A stretch of DNA of 30,802 nt from a virus. The position numbers and the translations under genes were made by a program. Shown here piece by piece: positions 22,151-29,015 of the stretch. The stretch covers positions 1 through 30,802 of the IMG/VR virus record IMGVR_UViG_3300021964_000311. One strand, 5' to 3'. Within the stretch, counting starts at the first letter, position 1. Every line of letters begins with the position of its first letter. The notes beneath the pieces are model-generated. The model saw only the letters and a list, made by a program, of their open reading frames with translations, did no database searches and was not told where the DNA came from.

Positions 22151-22821
22151 CTGAACCTCGGATGACGACCCCAAGACTTCACATGACCGCCACTAGATAA
22201 CTGCACAGGCGCATACGAATCAGCCTTCATCACATCACGTCTAGCGAACGCCACCGTGTCATTAAACGAACGTTCAAACTCTTGTGCAGGTTGAAACGCT
22301 TCCTGCATCTTGTACGACCTAGACACAGCATAATCAATCAACGCCAGATCAAACGCTTCCACCCCGTCAGGAGCAGTGCCAGCCGTGATCCAATCGGTAG
22401 GTTCACGATAGGCACGCACATTCAACGTATACACCTCTTTAGGTGTGGGGAACAAATGTATCTGGTCAGCCCAATGTGAAGCAAACATTGGGCGACCACT
22501 AGGAGCATCGTTAGTTACAAATGTTTCCTCAGCAATCTCATACGAAACAAAATCTAGACGCACATGGTCGGGGTCAACGATGCTGACAACCTCACGGATA
22601 GTGTGATCCGTGTAGTCATCTATTGTGTACGCTGTCTGATTGGCAACAGTGTTCATAGTGAACGATACTTCAAGGAACGGCCAACGCCGTTCCAAATCAA
22701 TAATCCTGTTGTAGCCGTCACGGATAAACAAATCCATTAAAGCATCAGAAACGTCGGCAGAAGAAACTTCTGCGACTTCACGTGCCCGTGAACGAATGTC
22801 ACTCAACGTCAGTCGTGCCAT
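22147..22821 (-). CDS. Head-tail adaptor (neck) protein, 224 aa
   Basis: AAGGAGA precedes the ATG. The N-terminal helical region with LIRD-like residues and RWPFLE (about residue 46), then a beta region (FTMNTVANQTAYTI; IHLFPTPKEVYTLNVRAYR) and a C-terminal helix with DLALIDYAVSRSYK match podovirus adaptor proteins of the T7 gp11 / tail tubular A kind. It joins the portal to the nozzle. It lies between a small Cys protein and the nozzle gene, overlapping both. Confidence 0.72.
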   Translation of the reverse strand: MARLTLSDIRSRAREVAEVSSADVSDALMDLFIRDGYNRIIDLERRWPFLEVSFTMNTVANQTAYTIDDYTDHTIREVVSIVDPDHVRLDFVSYEIAEETFVTNDAPSGRPMFASHWADQIHLFPTPKEVYTLNVRAYREPTDWITAGTAPDGVEAFDLALIDYAVSRSYKMQEAFQPAQEFERSFNDTVAFARRDVMKADSYAPVQLSSGGHVKSWGRHPRFR

Positions 22822-23047
22822 CAGTCTCCTTGCCTTTCTTAATTAAACCCATAGACCTAGCATGGCCGAAACAATAATCCGTGCCCTTGGCCTTGCGGCC
22901 TGTGCACGTATCTTCATTAGCGGCACACAGATTGCCCCTACCCAGATACGGTGCAGACGGAGCCGCTAGGCGCGCTCCGTCCATGTGGGCTAGACGTGCA
23001 TCGTTCGCTGGTCTGCCATAAAAAGAATATGCTGGTACTCCACTCAT
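22799..23047 (-). CDS. Small Cys/His protein, 82 aa
   Basis: The ATG lies directly after the AT-rich part of a putative promoter, with no Shine-Dalgarno site. The protein has a cysteine cluster CAANEDTCTGRKAKGTDYCF plus His, a C-x6-C-x9-C-x2-H pattern that could bind zinc, a disordered N-terminus and an acidic tail. No family is recognised. Being placed before the adaptor it could be a minor virion or assembly protein. Confidence 0.58.
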   Translation of the reverse strand: MSGVPAYSFYGRPANDARLAHMDGARLAAPSAPYLGRGNLCAANEDTCTGRKAKGTDYCFGHARSMGLIKKGKETDGTTDVE

Positions 23048-23049
23048 AT

Positions 23050-23068
23050 AATATGCTTTCTCGTTCTA
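23050..23068 (-). promoter_or_regulatory. Putative late promoter, copy B
   Basis: TAGAACGAGA starts at 23068 and TATT starts 15 bases later. The first TAG of the motif is the stop codon of the upstream metallopeptidase gene, and the downstream ATG begins at 23047. The whole 18-base gap between the two genes is therefore the motif. Confidence 0.55.
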
Positions 23069-24238
23069 CGATCTAGACGGAATCAAAGCGTCCATAACCG
23101 CATTCTGCCTCAACAGGCCATCAAAATATCTAGTTAACCAAGGAAACAATTCAGCGAATCTCCACTTTTTCGTTCCAGTAACATCCTCCATTGCCCAACC
23201 TACGTCCCTGTCCATCAAATACAATGTAAATCTTTCTGCAAAATCTTCCACATCTTCTGCTGAAGAATCCAAAGAATAATCAGTAAAAAAATCTTCATCA
23301 AGATTTACGGCTGTGTCTCTGGTGGAGAAATAAAGAGGCATATTTTCAGGAATATTTAATCTTTCTCTGATGCTACCCATAGCCAAATCTTTATCAACGT
23401 TTTCCCTATACGAGTCCTGTTCAGAAACAAAATTTCTGTTAGTGTTATTAGTAAAAGGAACACCGTAAGGATCTGTGGATCCTGCACCAGACATTACGCC
23501 TGCAAGACCTCTGTCCAAAATGTGTCCTGATTCGTGCATCGTAGTAGAAGGCCAGTAATTGCCAGCGTTCATCAGTGCTTCCTGATTGAAGAACATTGCT
23601 TGATCGGAGTCAAACGCAAATCTGCCAGCACCATCAGTAGCATTTACATAAGCCGCATATTCTCCGCCAAATCTATCAGGATAATAAAAGTTCAACACAT
23701 CAGGACGAATCGACTCAGGCAAGTTGGCAACAGTCGCAGACACATCATAAGTAGGGTTCGGGTTACCGCCACCAAAATCTTCCAACAAACGTTCCATATT
23801 TAAATCTACAGCAGGAATGTTGTAAGTGCTGGAAGCCGCCGCCATCGCACGCAAAAACGGATCTGGTGGTAAATCCACTTGGTGCAAAGCCCACCCATCA
23901 ACAGGATAATACGAAGCATAACCAATAGGGTGTGCATCAGGAGAATTTCGAGACAAAGTAAACAGAATGTCATCATTGCCAAGATTCTGAATCGCTGGAT
24001 CATTTCTTGTCTGAGCGAAAACAGAACTATCTATTTCTCTAGCACTAGCGTTTAAAGGATGTTCTGGTTTAACAAAATCTTTCATTGCACCAGAATCGTA
24101 AGCCTGATTGAAGAACCGCATTGATTCTCCACGAGCAGGATTGTTTCGATTTATCTTTGCTTGCACCAACAAATCCAACATGTTTTCATACATGTTTTCA
24201 CCAGTAACATAACTGGTTGGAGGGATCGAAGGTGCCAT
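23066..24238 (-). CDS. Zincin-type metallopeptidase in the structural operon
   Basis: The 390-residue product contains STTMHESGHILDRGL: HESGH (residues 235-239) is an HExxH zinc motif. About 95 residues later EDVEDFAERFTLYL (E335 region) supplies an acidic third ligand candidate, as in gluzincins related to the anthrax lethal factor domain. The N-terminal half is unassigned. It might process a virion protein, or be a virion-borne or injected toxin-like enzyme. It overlaps the upstream basic protein gene (ATGA) and its stop forms the start of promoter copy B. Gene confidence is high; substrate is unknown. Confidence 0.7.
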   Translation of the reverse strand: MAPSIPPTSYVTGENMYENMLDLLVQAKINRNNPARGESMRFFNQAYDSGAMKDFVKPEHPLNASAREIDSSVFAQTRNDPAIQNLGNDDILFTLSRNSPDAHPIGYASYYPVDGWALHQVDLPPDPFLRAMAAASSTYNIPAVDLNMERLLEDFGGGNPNPTYDVSATVANLPESIRPDVLNFYYPDRFGGEYAAYVNATDGAGRFAFDSDQAMFFNQEALMNAGNYWPSTTMHESGHILDRGLAGVMSGAGSTDPYGVPFTNNTNRNFVSEQDSYRENVDKDLAMGSIRERLNIPENMPLYFSTRDTAVNLDEDFFTDYSLDSSAEDVEDFAERFTLYLMDRDVGWAMEDVTGTKKWRFAELFPWLTRYFDGLLRQNAVMDALIPSRS

Positions 24239-24726
24239 CAGCGAGTGGGTGGCAAGAACCTGAAGTGTTCTCCAACAACAGGGCCACTGCCTCCACGAAT
24301 AGGAGTACGAGGACGAGGGCGACGAGGAGAAGTACCCTGAGGTTCAGGCATAGTCCACTTCGGAGTGTAAGGCATATTAACCACAGGAGAAGGAATCGGA
24401 GTAACACCCTGCGGATAGTAACGTCCAACACCAGTTTGCGTCAACGCCCTAGGATCTAGTCCGTCGTTGTGTGCGCTACCACGAGAAGAACCCATGCCGT
24501 ACCCATCGCTAGATGGGTACAAATAGAACTGGGTTTGGTTATCCCACCAATCATTCGCTGCATTCTTAGCCATAGCAGTATTGCCAGCATTGCTGACAGG
24601 ACGACGAGGACGATTGCGACGAGCAGGACGAGTCGTATTAGGATCACCAGTAGTAGCCCTAGTATTGCGACTAGCCGAACTGCCATTACCTAGTTCGATT
24701 GCAGATTTCTTTCCACCTTTAGGCAT
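24238..24726 (-). CDS. Basic Pro/Arg-rich virion-associated protein, 162 aa
   Basis: AGGAG precedes the ATG. The protein is low in complexity: an N-terminal basic part (PARRNRPRRPVSN), a central aromatic/Gly stretch (FYLYPSSDGYGMGSSRG) and Pro-rich segments (MPYTPKWTMPEPQGTSPRR). It is likely disordered and may bind DNA or the capsid. It is the first gene after the terminator-like hairpin behind the major capsid gene, so its expression may be lower than that of the capsid. No family is recognised. Confidence 0.58.
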   Translation of the reverse strand: MPKGGKKSAIELGNGSSASRNTRATTGDPNTTRPARRNRPRRPVSNAGNTAMAKNAANDWWDNQTQFYLYPSSDGYGMGSSRGSAHNDGLDPRALTQTGVGRYYPQGVTPIPSPVVNMPYTPKWTMPEPQGTSPRRPRPRTPIRGGSGPVVGEHFRFLPPTR

Positions 24727-24762
24727 TGTTACTCCTATCTAATTTCCAAATACAAAGTAAAG

Positions 24763-24797
24763 TGTGTGGTGGGGGCGAGGCATACCCCCACCACACA
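24763..24797 (-). terminator. Terminator-like hairpin after the major capsid gene
   Basis: A perfect 13-bp GC-rich stem (24763-24775 with 24785-24797) encloses a nine-base loop. On the - strand it is followed by CTTTACTTTGTATTT, an imperfect T-rich tract. It lies 10 bases after the capsid stop and before the next gene, so it probably reduces read-through and stabilises the capsid mRNA end. Confidence 0.65.
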
Positions 24798-24806
24798 ACA
24801 ATGCTA

Positions 24807-25748
24807 TCAGGCGGTGCGACCCGTCAACTTGCCCTGCTTCGCACGGTTGCGAACGGTCAAGTTGCCGTAGCACATGATGAGTGCATACTGCGCATCAAGG
24901 TTCTCTGGGCGGACAAATTCTGTCTGCGAGAACCACTTACCTGAGTGACCAACGAGGGTCAGGTACTTGGAGTTAATGAAGAACATCGTTCCTGCTGGAG
25001 CGTGCACATCATAAACAACAGGTGCCGACTTGAAGAGAAGGTTTTGGAAACCTGCATCAGCCGTCTTTGCATCCGTGTAACGGAGTTGTGGCTGAAGAAG
25101 TGACTCGTACTTCTCAAACAATGTCTGTGTGGTTAGCACCATGTCAGGATGGTCGTTGCCGACCGACACTGAGTTGTATGCGGTTGCCATGTCAGCAAGC
25201 GAAAGGGCACCAGCGGTGCCTTCCTCGTATGAACCCCACCAACTGTTGCCAGCCCCAGCAGGATCAATACCGCCAACAGCGGTCGTTGCATCAACAAGGT
25301 TGCCAAGACCGTTCCAGTCTTTGCCACTGTTACCAGTGCCATCTGAGAAGAACATCTGGTTGAAACTTTCACGCATTGACTCTTCTGCCTGCATAATTTT
25401 TGCTTCGAGAAGGTTAATGATTGCGGCTTCACCGTTGTTCTTGGCTTCTTCGATACCGCTGATTGCGATAGAAGCGGCGTACTGCTTCCAGTCGTACTCT
25501 GCGGCGGAGATGCCTTCTTGTGCGGTAAGTGAAATAGTGTCGTATCCAGCGTATGAACCGACGGTTGAGTTCTGCCCGTAGATCAATGGTTCCACAATCT
25601 TTGTGCCGCCATCAAGCATACGCACACGACCATTCTCCATGAGATGGTTCGTGAGCGGACGTGCAGTGAAAATGTTGTCCGTCAACTGATCGCGATAATT
25701 CGCAAGGGTTGTGGACAGCAATGAATCGAAACTTGAGTTTCCAGCCAT
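24807..25748 (-). CDS. Major capsid protein (HK97 fold)
   Basis: The 313-residue product follows the scaffold gene and an AGGAGA site. It has the long N-terminal helix pattern (SFDSLLSTTLANYRDQLTDN), the ...GGTKIVEPLIYG beta segment, a spine-helix-like region (EAAIINLLEAKIMQAEESM) and the C-terminal KWFSQTEFVRPENLDAQYAL segment common in HK97-type coat proteins with a separate scaffold. There is no N-terminal delta domain for proteolysis. It is followed directly by the terminator-like hairpin, as expected for the most abundant virion protein. Confidence 0.85.
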   Translation of the reverse strand: MAGNSSFDSLLSTTLANYRDQLTDNIFTARPLTNHLMENGRVRMLDGGTKIVEPLIYGQNSTVGSYAGYDTISLTAQEGISAAEYDWKQYAASIAISGIEEAKNNGEAAIINLLEAKIMQAEESMRESFNQMFFSDGTGNSGKDWNGLGNLVDATTAVGGIDPAGAGNSWWGSYEEGTAGALSLADMATAYNSVSVGNDHPDMVLTTQTLFEKYESLLQPQLRYTDAKTADAGFQNLLFKSAPVVYDVHAPAGTMFFINSKYLTLVGHSGKWFSQTEFVRPENLDAQYALIMCYGNLTVRNRAKQGKLTGRTA

Positions 25749-25775
25749 TTTAGTCTCCTAACTAAATTGAATAAA

Positions 25776-26555
25776 TTACATGCCGAGTTGTTGCTTGCTG
25801 AGCGCCCACGCTTCAGCAATGCTAGAAGGTTTAAACTCGTTAGTAGCAGAAGGACTGTTTGCTCGTGTGCCGCCTTCAACAAATCCAGCGTCACGTTTTG
25901 CATCCACCAGAGTCTGCTCTTGTTGTGCTAGAACTTCTGGGGCGTTAGCCCTAGCCGCTCTAAGCCTGTCAAAAGCCAGCATCTTGTATGTTCCTTCTAA
26001 GTCCGTAGTGTTGTTTTTCAACGCCACACGGACAACTTCTTTCGGGTCAAAATCTTCGTATGTAGATTGCAGTCTACCAATCTCACTTTGCAACTGTTGG
26101 TTAGCGCGCTCCTGCTCATACTGTTGAATCCGTTGTTCAGTTTCCCAAATTCGTTTCTCCAAAGGATCATCGAACTCTGGAACCTGCGGTTCGTTCTGTG
26201 CATCGGCAACCATCTGATTTGCTGTAGCCACACCATAATGGCGTGTCAACAGGTCAATGGTTCCCTGTGGATCTGTTTCTAACGCTTGTTGTAAAGTTTG
26301 GGCGTAGCCCAACTGCTCTCTTTGTGCCGCAAGTTCCTGCGTCTTACGTGTATAATCAGCCTGACGCTGATACCCTTGAATGGCTTCGCCAAACGGAACA
26401 TCAATATCTGTCCCGTCTACCTTAACCTTCACATACTTTCCGTCGAAAGCACTAGGGTCTACATATTCGTAAGATGTAGTATCTTCCGCCACTGCTGGTG
26501 CTTCGGTGTCCACTGCTGGACTTTCAACATCAACATTAATATTTTCTTCAGACAC
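25776..26555 (-). CDS. Scaffolding protein
   Basis: The GTG at 26555 is preferred because TTGGAGA lies six bases before it; an in-frame TTG at 26579 would add eight residues. The ~259-residue product is acidic at the N-terminus (ENINVDVESPAVDTEAP), has an SPAFDGKYVKVKVDG-like beta segment, then a long helical coiled coil (KRIWETEQRIQQYEQERANQ) and a helical C-terminus (SIAEAWALSKQQLGM) that may bind coat protein. Position between portal and capsid genes fits the family. Confidence 0.78.
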   Translation of the reverse strand: MSEENINVDVESPAVDTEAPAVAEDTTSYEYVDPSAFDGKYVKVKVDGTDIDVPFGEAIQGYQRQADYTRKTQELAAQREQLGYAQTLQQALETDPQGTIDLLTRHYGVATANQMVADAQNEPQVPEFDDPLEKRIWETEQRIQQYEQERANQQLQSEIGRLQSTYEDFDPKEVVRVALKNNTTDLEGTYKMLAFDRLRAARANAPEVLAQQEQTLVDAKRDAGFVEGGTRANSPSATNEFKPSSIAEAWALSKQQLGM

Positions 26556-26595
26556 GAATGTCTCCAATCTAGAGTCCAAAAGGTTGCTCTTATAT

Positions 26596-26614
26596 ATATG
26601 TTTATCCCGTTCTA
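26596..26614 (-). promoter_or_regulatory. Putative late promoter, copy C
   Basis: TAGAACGGGA starts at 26614, one base after the portal stop, and an ATATATATA run begins 15 bases later. Unlike the other copies it leaves a leader of about 40 bases with a Shine-Dalgarno site before the scaffold start. It would drive scaffold and capsid. Confidence 0.55.
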
Positions 26615-26615
26615 A

Positions 26616-28388
26616 TTACATTGTTGGCGACGGCGGGATACCCGCCGCTAACATAGCCTGCAACTCAGGTGGAATATTCCCTGCGGGAGCCATCTGAGGT
26701 TGAGCCATCATGGGAGCCGCCTGATCCATAGGGATCGGCGGCATCGGAGGTTGTTGACCTTGTGGTTGCATCTCTGCTTGTGGAGGCTCAGTCATAAACA
26801 TTTCAGGATTCTTAACCCCAAAACCATACTGAAGAACATATGCACCCAGTTTCTGAACATCCACAACACCAGCGGAAACAAACGGTGCCATAGCATCAAC
26901 CATTTGCATGGCAGACTGGCGACGGAACGCTTCGTTAGACGGCTGAGTAGATCCAGCCGCCACCTCAAAGTCAAAGTCACCGTTCAAATATTCGCGGTCA
27001 AACGTTACCCACATTGGTTCACCGTCTTTAGCCAGAACACGTGCCACCTGTTCACCGCTCATGTATTGGCGTGCAAGCATAAGAACTCTGCGTCCAACTT
27101 CTGCAACAGACTTTTCAATGACAGCAAGTTTGTCTGCTGTACGTGCATTCTGTGCATCTTGAATAAGTGCGGCTTCTGTTGCGGTGCGGCGAATCTCTGA
27201 TACGCCGCCACGCATAAACTCTGTGACACCTGACACAAGTTCAATATCTGTACGAATGAGTTCAGATTGATTGTAAAACTCTGGAGGGTTAATCAAAGCA
27301 GGGAATGGAGCAACCACATCACCGAGAGGGTTGTCGCCCTGCACAGGAACCATCACGTTGTCATCATCAGATTCCAACGCAGACCTACCATTAGAATCAA
27401 AGTTTGTTTCACGGTACAGATACTTACGTGCGTACCGTTTACGGTGATTCATCATCTGGGTACGAGTTTCGTTCAACTCTCGCTGTAGCGGCTCAATGGC
27501 CTCCAACTCGCCAATAGGGTAGAACTGGTCTGGAACATCATAGTTGCGTAACATCACAAACGGATGACCAAATGAGTACGGTTGCTTCTTCGGTTTAATC
27601 AGGAAGCCATCACCTGAATCGCAGAACACGCTAACCGTGTTGTTCTTCAGATCATAAAACTCGTAGACATCAGCGTAGCCTTCGTCTTTGTCGTGGATTT
27701 TACGTGACGATGGATCGTCGGTATACTTGGCGTAAGTAACCGCACCTACGTCCTTGCGTACGCTAGCCGCATAACGCTTGTCTGTCTTGACATCGTTTAC
27801 TGTACGGCGTACACGATGAGCAATCCACTTAGCGTCGTGCATTGACGTAGCGTCTGGGTCAACGAACACGTCGAACGGTGAAACACGTTCGACGAACGGT
27901 TCGTCCTGCAACACAATCAGAGTTGTGGATGTTACATTATCTTCAACGTTCGGGTCAGAAATATCTTCGTGTTCTCCAACACGTTCTTCTTCAACGTAAC
28001 GGTAGCCAACCTTCAGCCATCCGTGACCAACAATAAGGAAGTCTTTTACTGCACGACGGAACTGATCTTTAAAGTCACGATGCCGCCACCAATAGTTTGT
28101 TACTGCTTCAGCGATTACGGCGTTAGCCGCATTCTCAGGATTGACAGCATTAACAGCAATCTTGGGATAGTTCACAGCAATCGAAGGTGCAATAACGTTA
28201 ATTGTGGAGAACGCAAGGTTCACAAGCACACGATCTTCGTCCGTAAAATACTCGTAGTGACGGCCACGATACAAGTCAACTAGACGTTTCCAAGTGTCGT
28301 CGTAATGTTCCTCCCGTCGCCAACGACGGGAGGTTGTCATCTTCTTACGATACTTCGCAAGCAGGTCATTATTAGATGGGCGAGCCAT
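26616..28388 (-). CDS. Portal protein, podovirus type
   Basis: At 590 residues it is the usual size of P22/T7-class portals. The N-terminal region with DLYRGRHYEYF and NLAFSTINVIAPSIAVNYPK, the RAVKDFLIVGHGWLKVGY core, PFDVFVDPDA, the long helix ELEAIEPLQRELNETRTQM and the C-terminal SEIRRTATEAALIQDAQNAR stem/crown helices are typical of portal proteins. The C-terminus is Pro/Met/Gln-rich. Twelve copies would form the DNA entry ring. The ATG begins two bases after the holin stop. Confidence 0.82.
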   Translation of the reverse strand: MARPSNNDLLAKYRKKMTTSRRWRREEHYDDTWKRLVDLYRGRHYEYFTDEDRVLVNLAFSTINVIAPSIAVNYPKIAVNAVNPENAANAVIAEAVTNYWWRHRDFKDQFRRAVKDFLIVGHGWLKVGYRYVEEERVGEHEDISDPNVEDNVTSTTLIVLQDEPFVERVSPFDVFVDPDATSMHDAKWIAHRVRRTVNDVKTDKRYAASVRKDVGAVTYAKYTDDPSSRKIHDKDEGYADVYEFYDLKNNTVSVFCDSGDGFLIKPKKQPYSFGHPFVMLRNYDVPDQFYPIGELEAIEPLQRELNETRTQMMNHRKRYARKYLYRETNFDSNGRSALESDDDNVMVPVQGDNPLGDVVAPFPALINPPEFYNQSELIRTDIELVSGVTEFMRGGVSEIRRTATEAALIQDAQNARTADKLAVIEKSVAEVGRRVLMLARQYMSGEQVARVLAKDGEPMWVTFDREYLNGDFDFEVAAGSTQPSNEAFRRQSAMQMVDAMAPFVSAGVVDVQKLGAYVLQYGFGVKNPEMFMTEPPQAEMQPQGQQPPMPPIPMDQAAPMMAQPQMAPAGNIPPELQAMLAAGIPPSPTM

Positions 28389-28389
28389 A

Positions 28390-28566
28390 TCAGGACTTCA
28401 CCCACACCTGAGCAACACGACCCAACCAGTTCCACACCGCAACCAAACCAGCAATACCAGCCGCTTTAAAGAACGAGATGTCGGCTACAGCCGCAGTGAT
28501 CGGTGCCGCAGTAGCACCAGCCAAAAACGTTGCTACCGCCTTGTTAAACGCTTCACGATAATTCAT
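28390..28566 (-). CDS. Holin, r1t-like, 58 aa
   Basis: AAGGAGACAAA precedes the ATG, which overlaps the upstream stop (ATGA). The product starts MNYREAFNKAVATFLAG and has two hydrophobic stretches (about 10-30, ATFLAGATAAPITAAVAD, and 32-50, FFKAAGIAGLVAVWNWLG) with a short basic tail. This matches r1t-type holins of Gram-positive phages, which include a PIT-like turn. It would let the M15 endolysin reach the wall. It sits at the start of the late operon rather than beside the endolysin. Confidence 0.72.
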   Translation of the reverse strand: MNYREAFNKAVATFLAGATAAPITAAVADISFFKAAGIAGLVAVWNWLGRVAQVWVKS

Positions 28567-28766
28567 TTTGTCTCCTTATCTAGATGCCACTCAATGTGAT
28601 GATCTAGCCTATTGTCGATGCCATCAACCTTAACATCAATCTGTTCCAACAACTCCCTGTTACTGTTATGGTCGCGATTATTTTCTTTCCTAGTTCGCTC
28701 TAGCAAAGTAACGATAACACCGCTAGGTGCTAGGATCGCTAGGATAACCGCAACAACATTAGACAT
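28563..28766 (-). CDS. DUF2746-like membrane protein, 67 aa
   Basis: One N-terminal transmembrane helix (VVAVILAILAPSGVIVTLL) is followed by a charged coiled coil (RTRKENNRDHNSNRELLEQI; DNRLDHHIEWHLDKE). The pattern matches DUF2746 proteins of actinobacteriophages, often next to holin genes. It may be a holin partner or antiholin. It overlaps the holin gene by four bases. Confidence 0.65.
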   Translation of the reverse strand: MSNVVAVILAILAPSGVIVTLLERTRKENNRDHNSNRELLEQIDVKVDGIDNRLDHHIEWHLDKETK

Positions 28767-28772
28767 ATCAGA

Positions 28773-28994
28773 TCACTTGTTCCCCACATATTCTATGTCG
28801 CGACCCTGCGCTATGGCATCGCCAATGATTTCACGCTCACGTTCCTTAAACGTAGCACCATGAAACGTTTCCTGACCATGAGTGAAACCGAACCTGATGC
28901 CCTTAACATGGCAACCAAAACAAATAGCACCCCGACGTGGAATCACATCGAACGTAAAAACTTTTCCACATTGTTCACATTTGAGACTACCCAT
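28773..28994 (-). CDS. Zinc-ribbon protein, 73 aa
   Basis: Two CxxC knuckles, CEQC (residues 6-9) and CFGC (residues ~25-28), define a zinc ribbon, followed by a basic/aromatic stretch (KGIRFGFTHGQETFHG) and an acidic helix (KEREREIIGDAIAQG). Function is unknown; similar small ribbons lie between terminase and portal in related phages. Its ATG is two bases from the TATA of promoter copy D and no Shine-Dalgarno site is visible, so leaderless translation is likely if that promoter is real. Confidence 0.65.
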   Translation of the reverse strand: MGSLKCEQCGKVFTFDVIPRRGAICFGCHVKGIRFGFTHGQETFHGATFKEREREIIGDAIAQGRDIEYVGNK

Positions 28995-28996
28995 AC

Positions 28997-29015
28997 TATA
29001 AACGTTCCCGTTCTA
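28997..29015 (-). promoter_or_regulatory. Putative late promoter, copy D
   Basis: TAGAACGGGA starts at 29015 and TATA occupies 29000-28997, 15 bases on, followed by GT and the ATG. The first TAG of the motif is the terminase stop codon. The 18-base gap between the genes consists of the motif alone. Confidence 0.55.

Noticed and set aside
25067-25581. Rightward ORFs opposite the major capsid gene
   Set aside because: They are antisense to a well-supported capsid gene and have unlikely composition.
26556-26579. TTG start for the scaffold protein
   Set aside because: TTGGAGA is correctly spaced for the GTG at 26555; the TTG lacks a comparable site.
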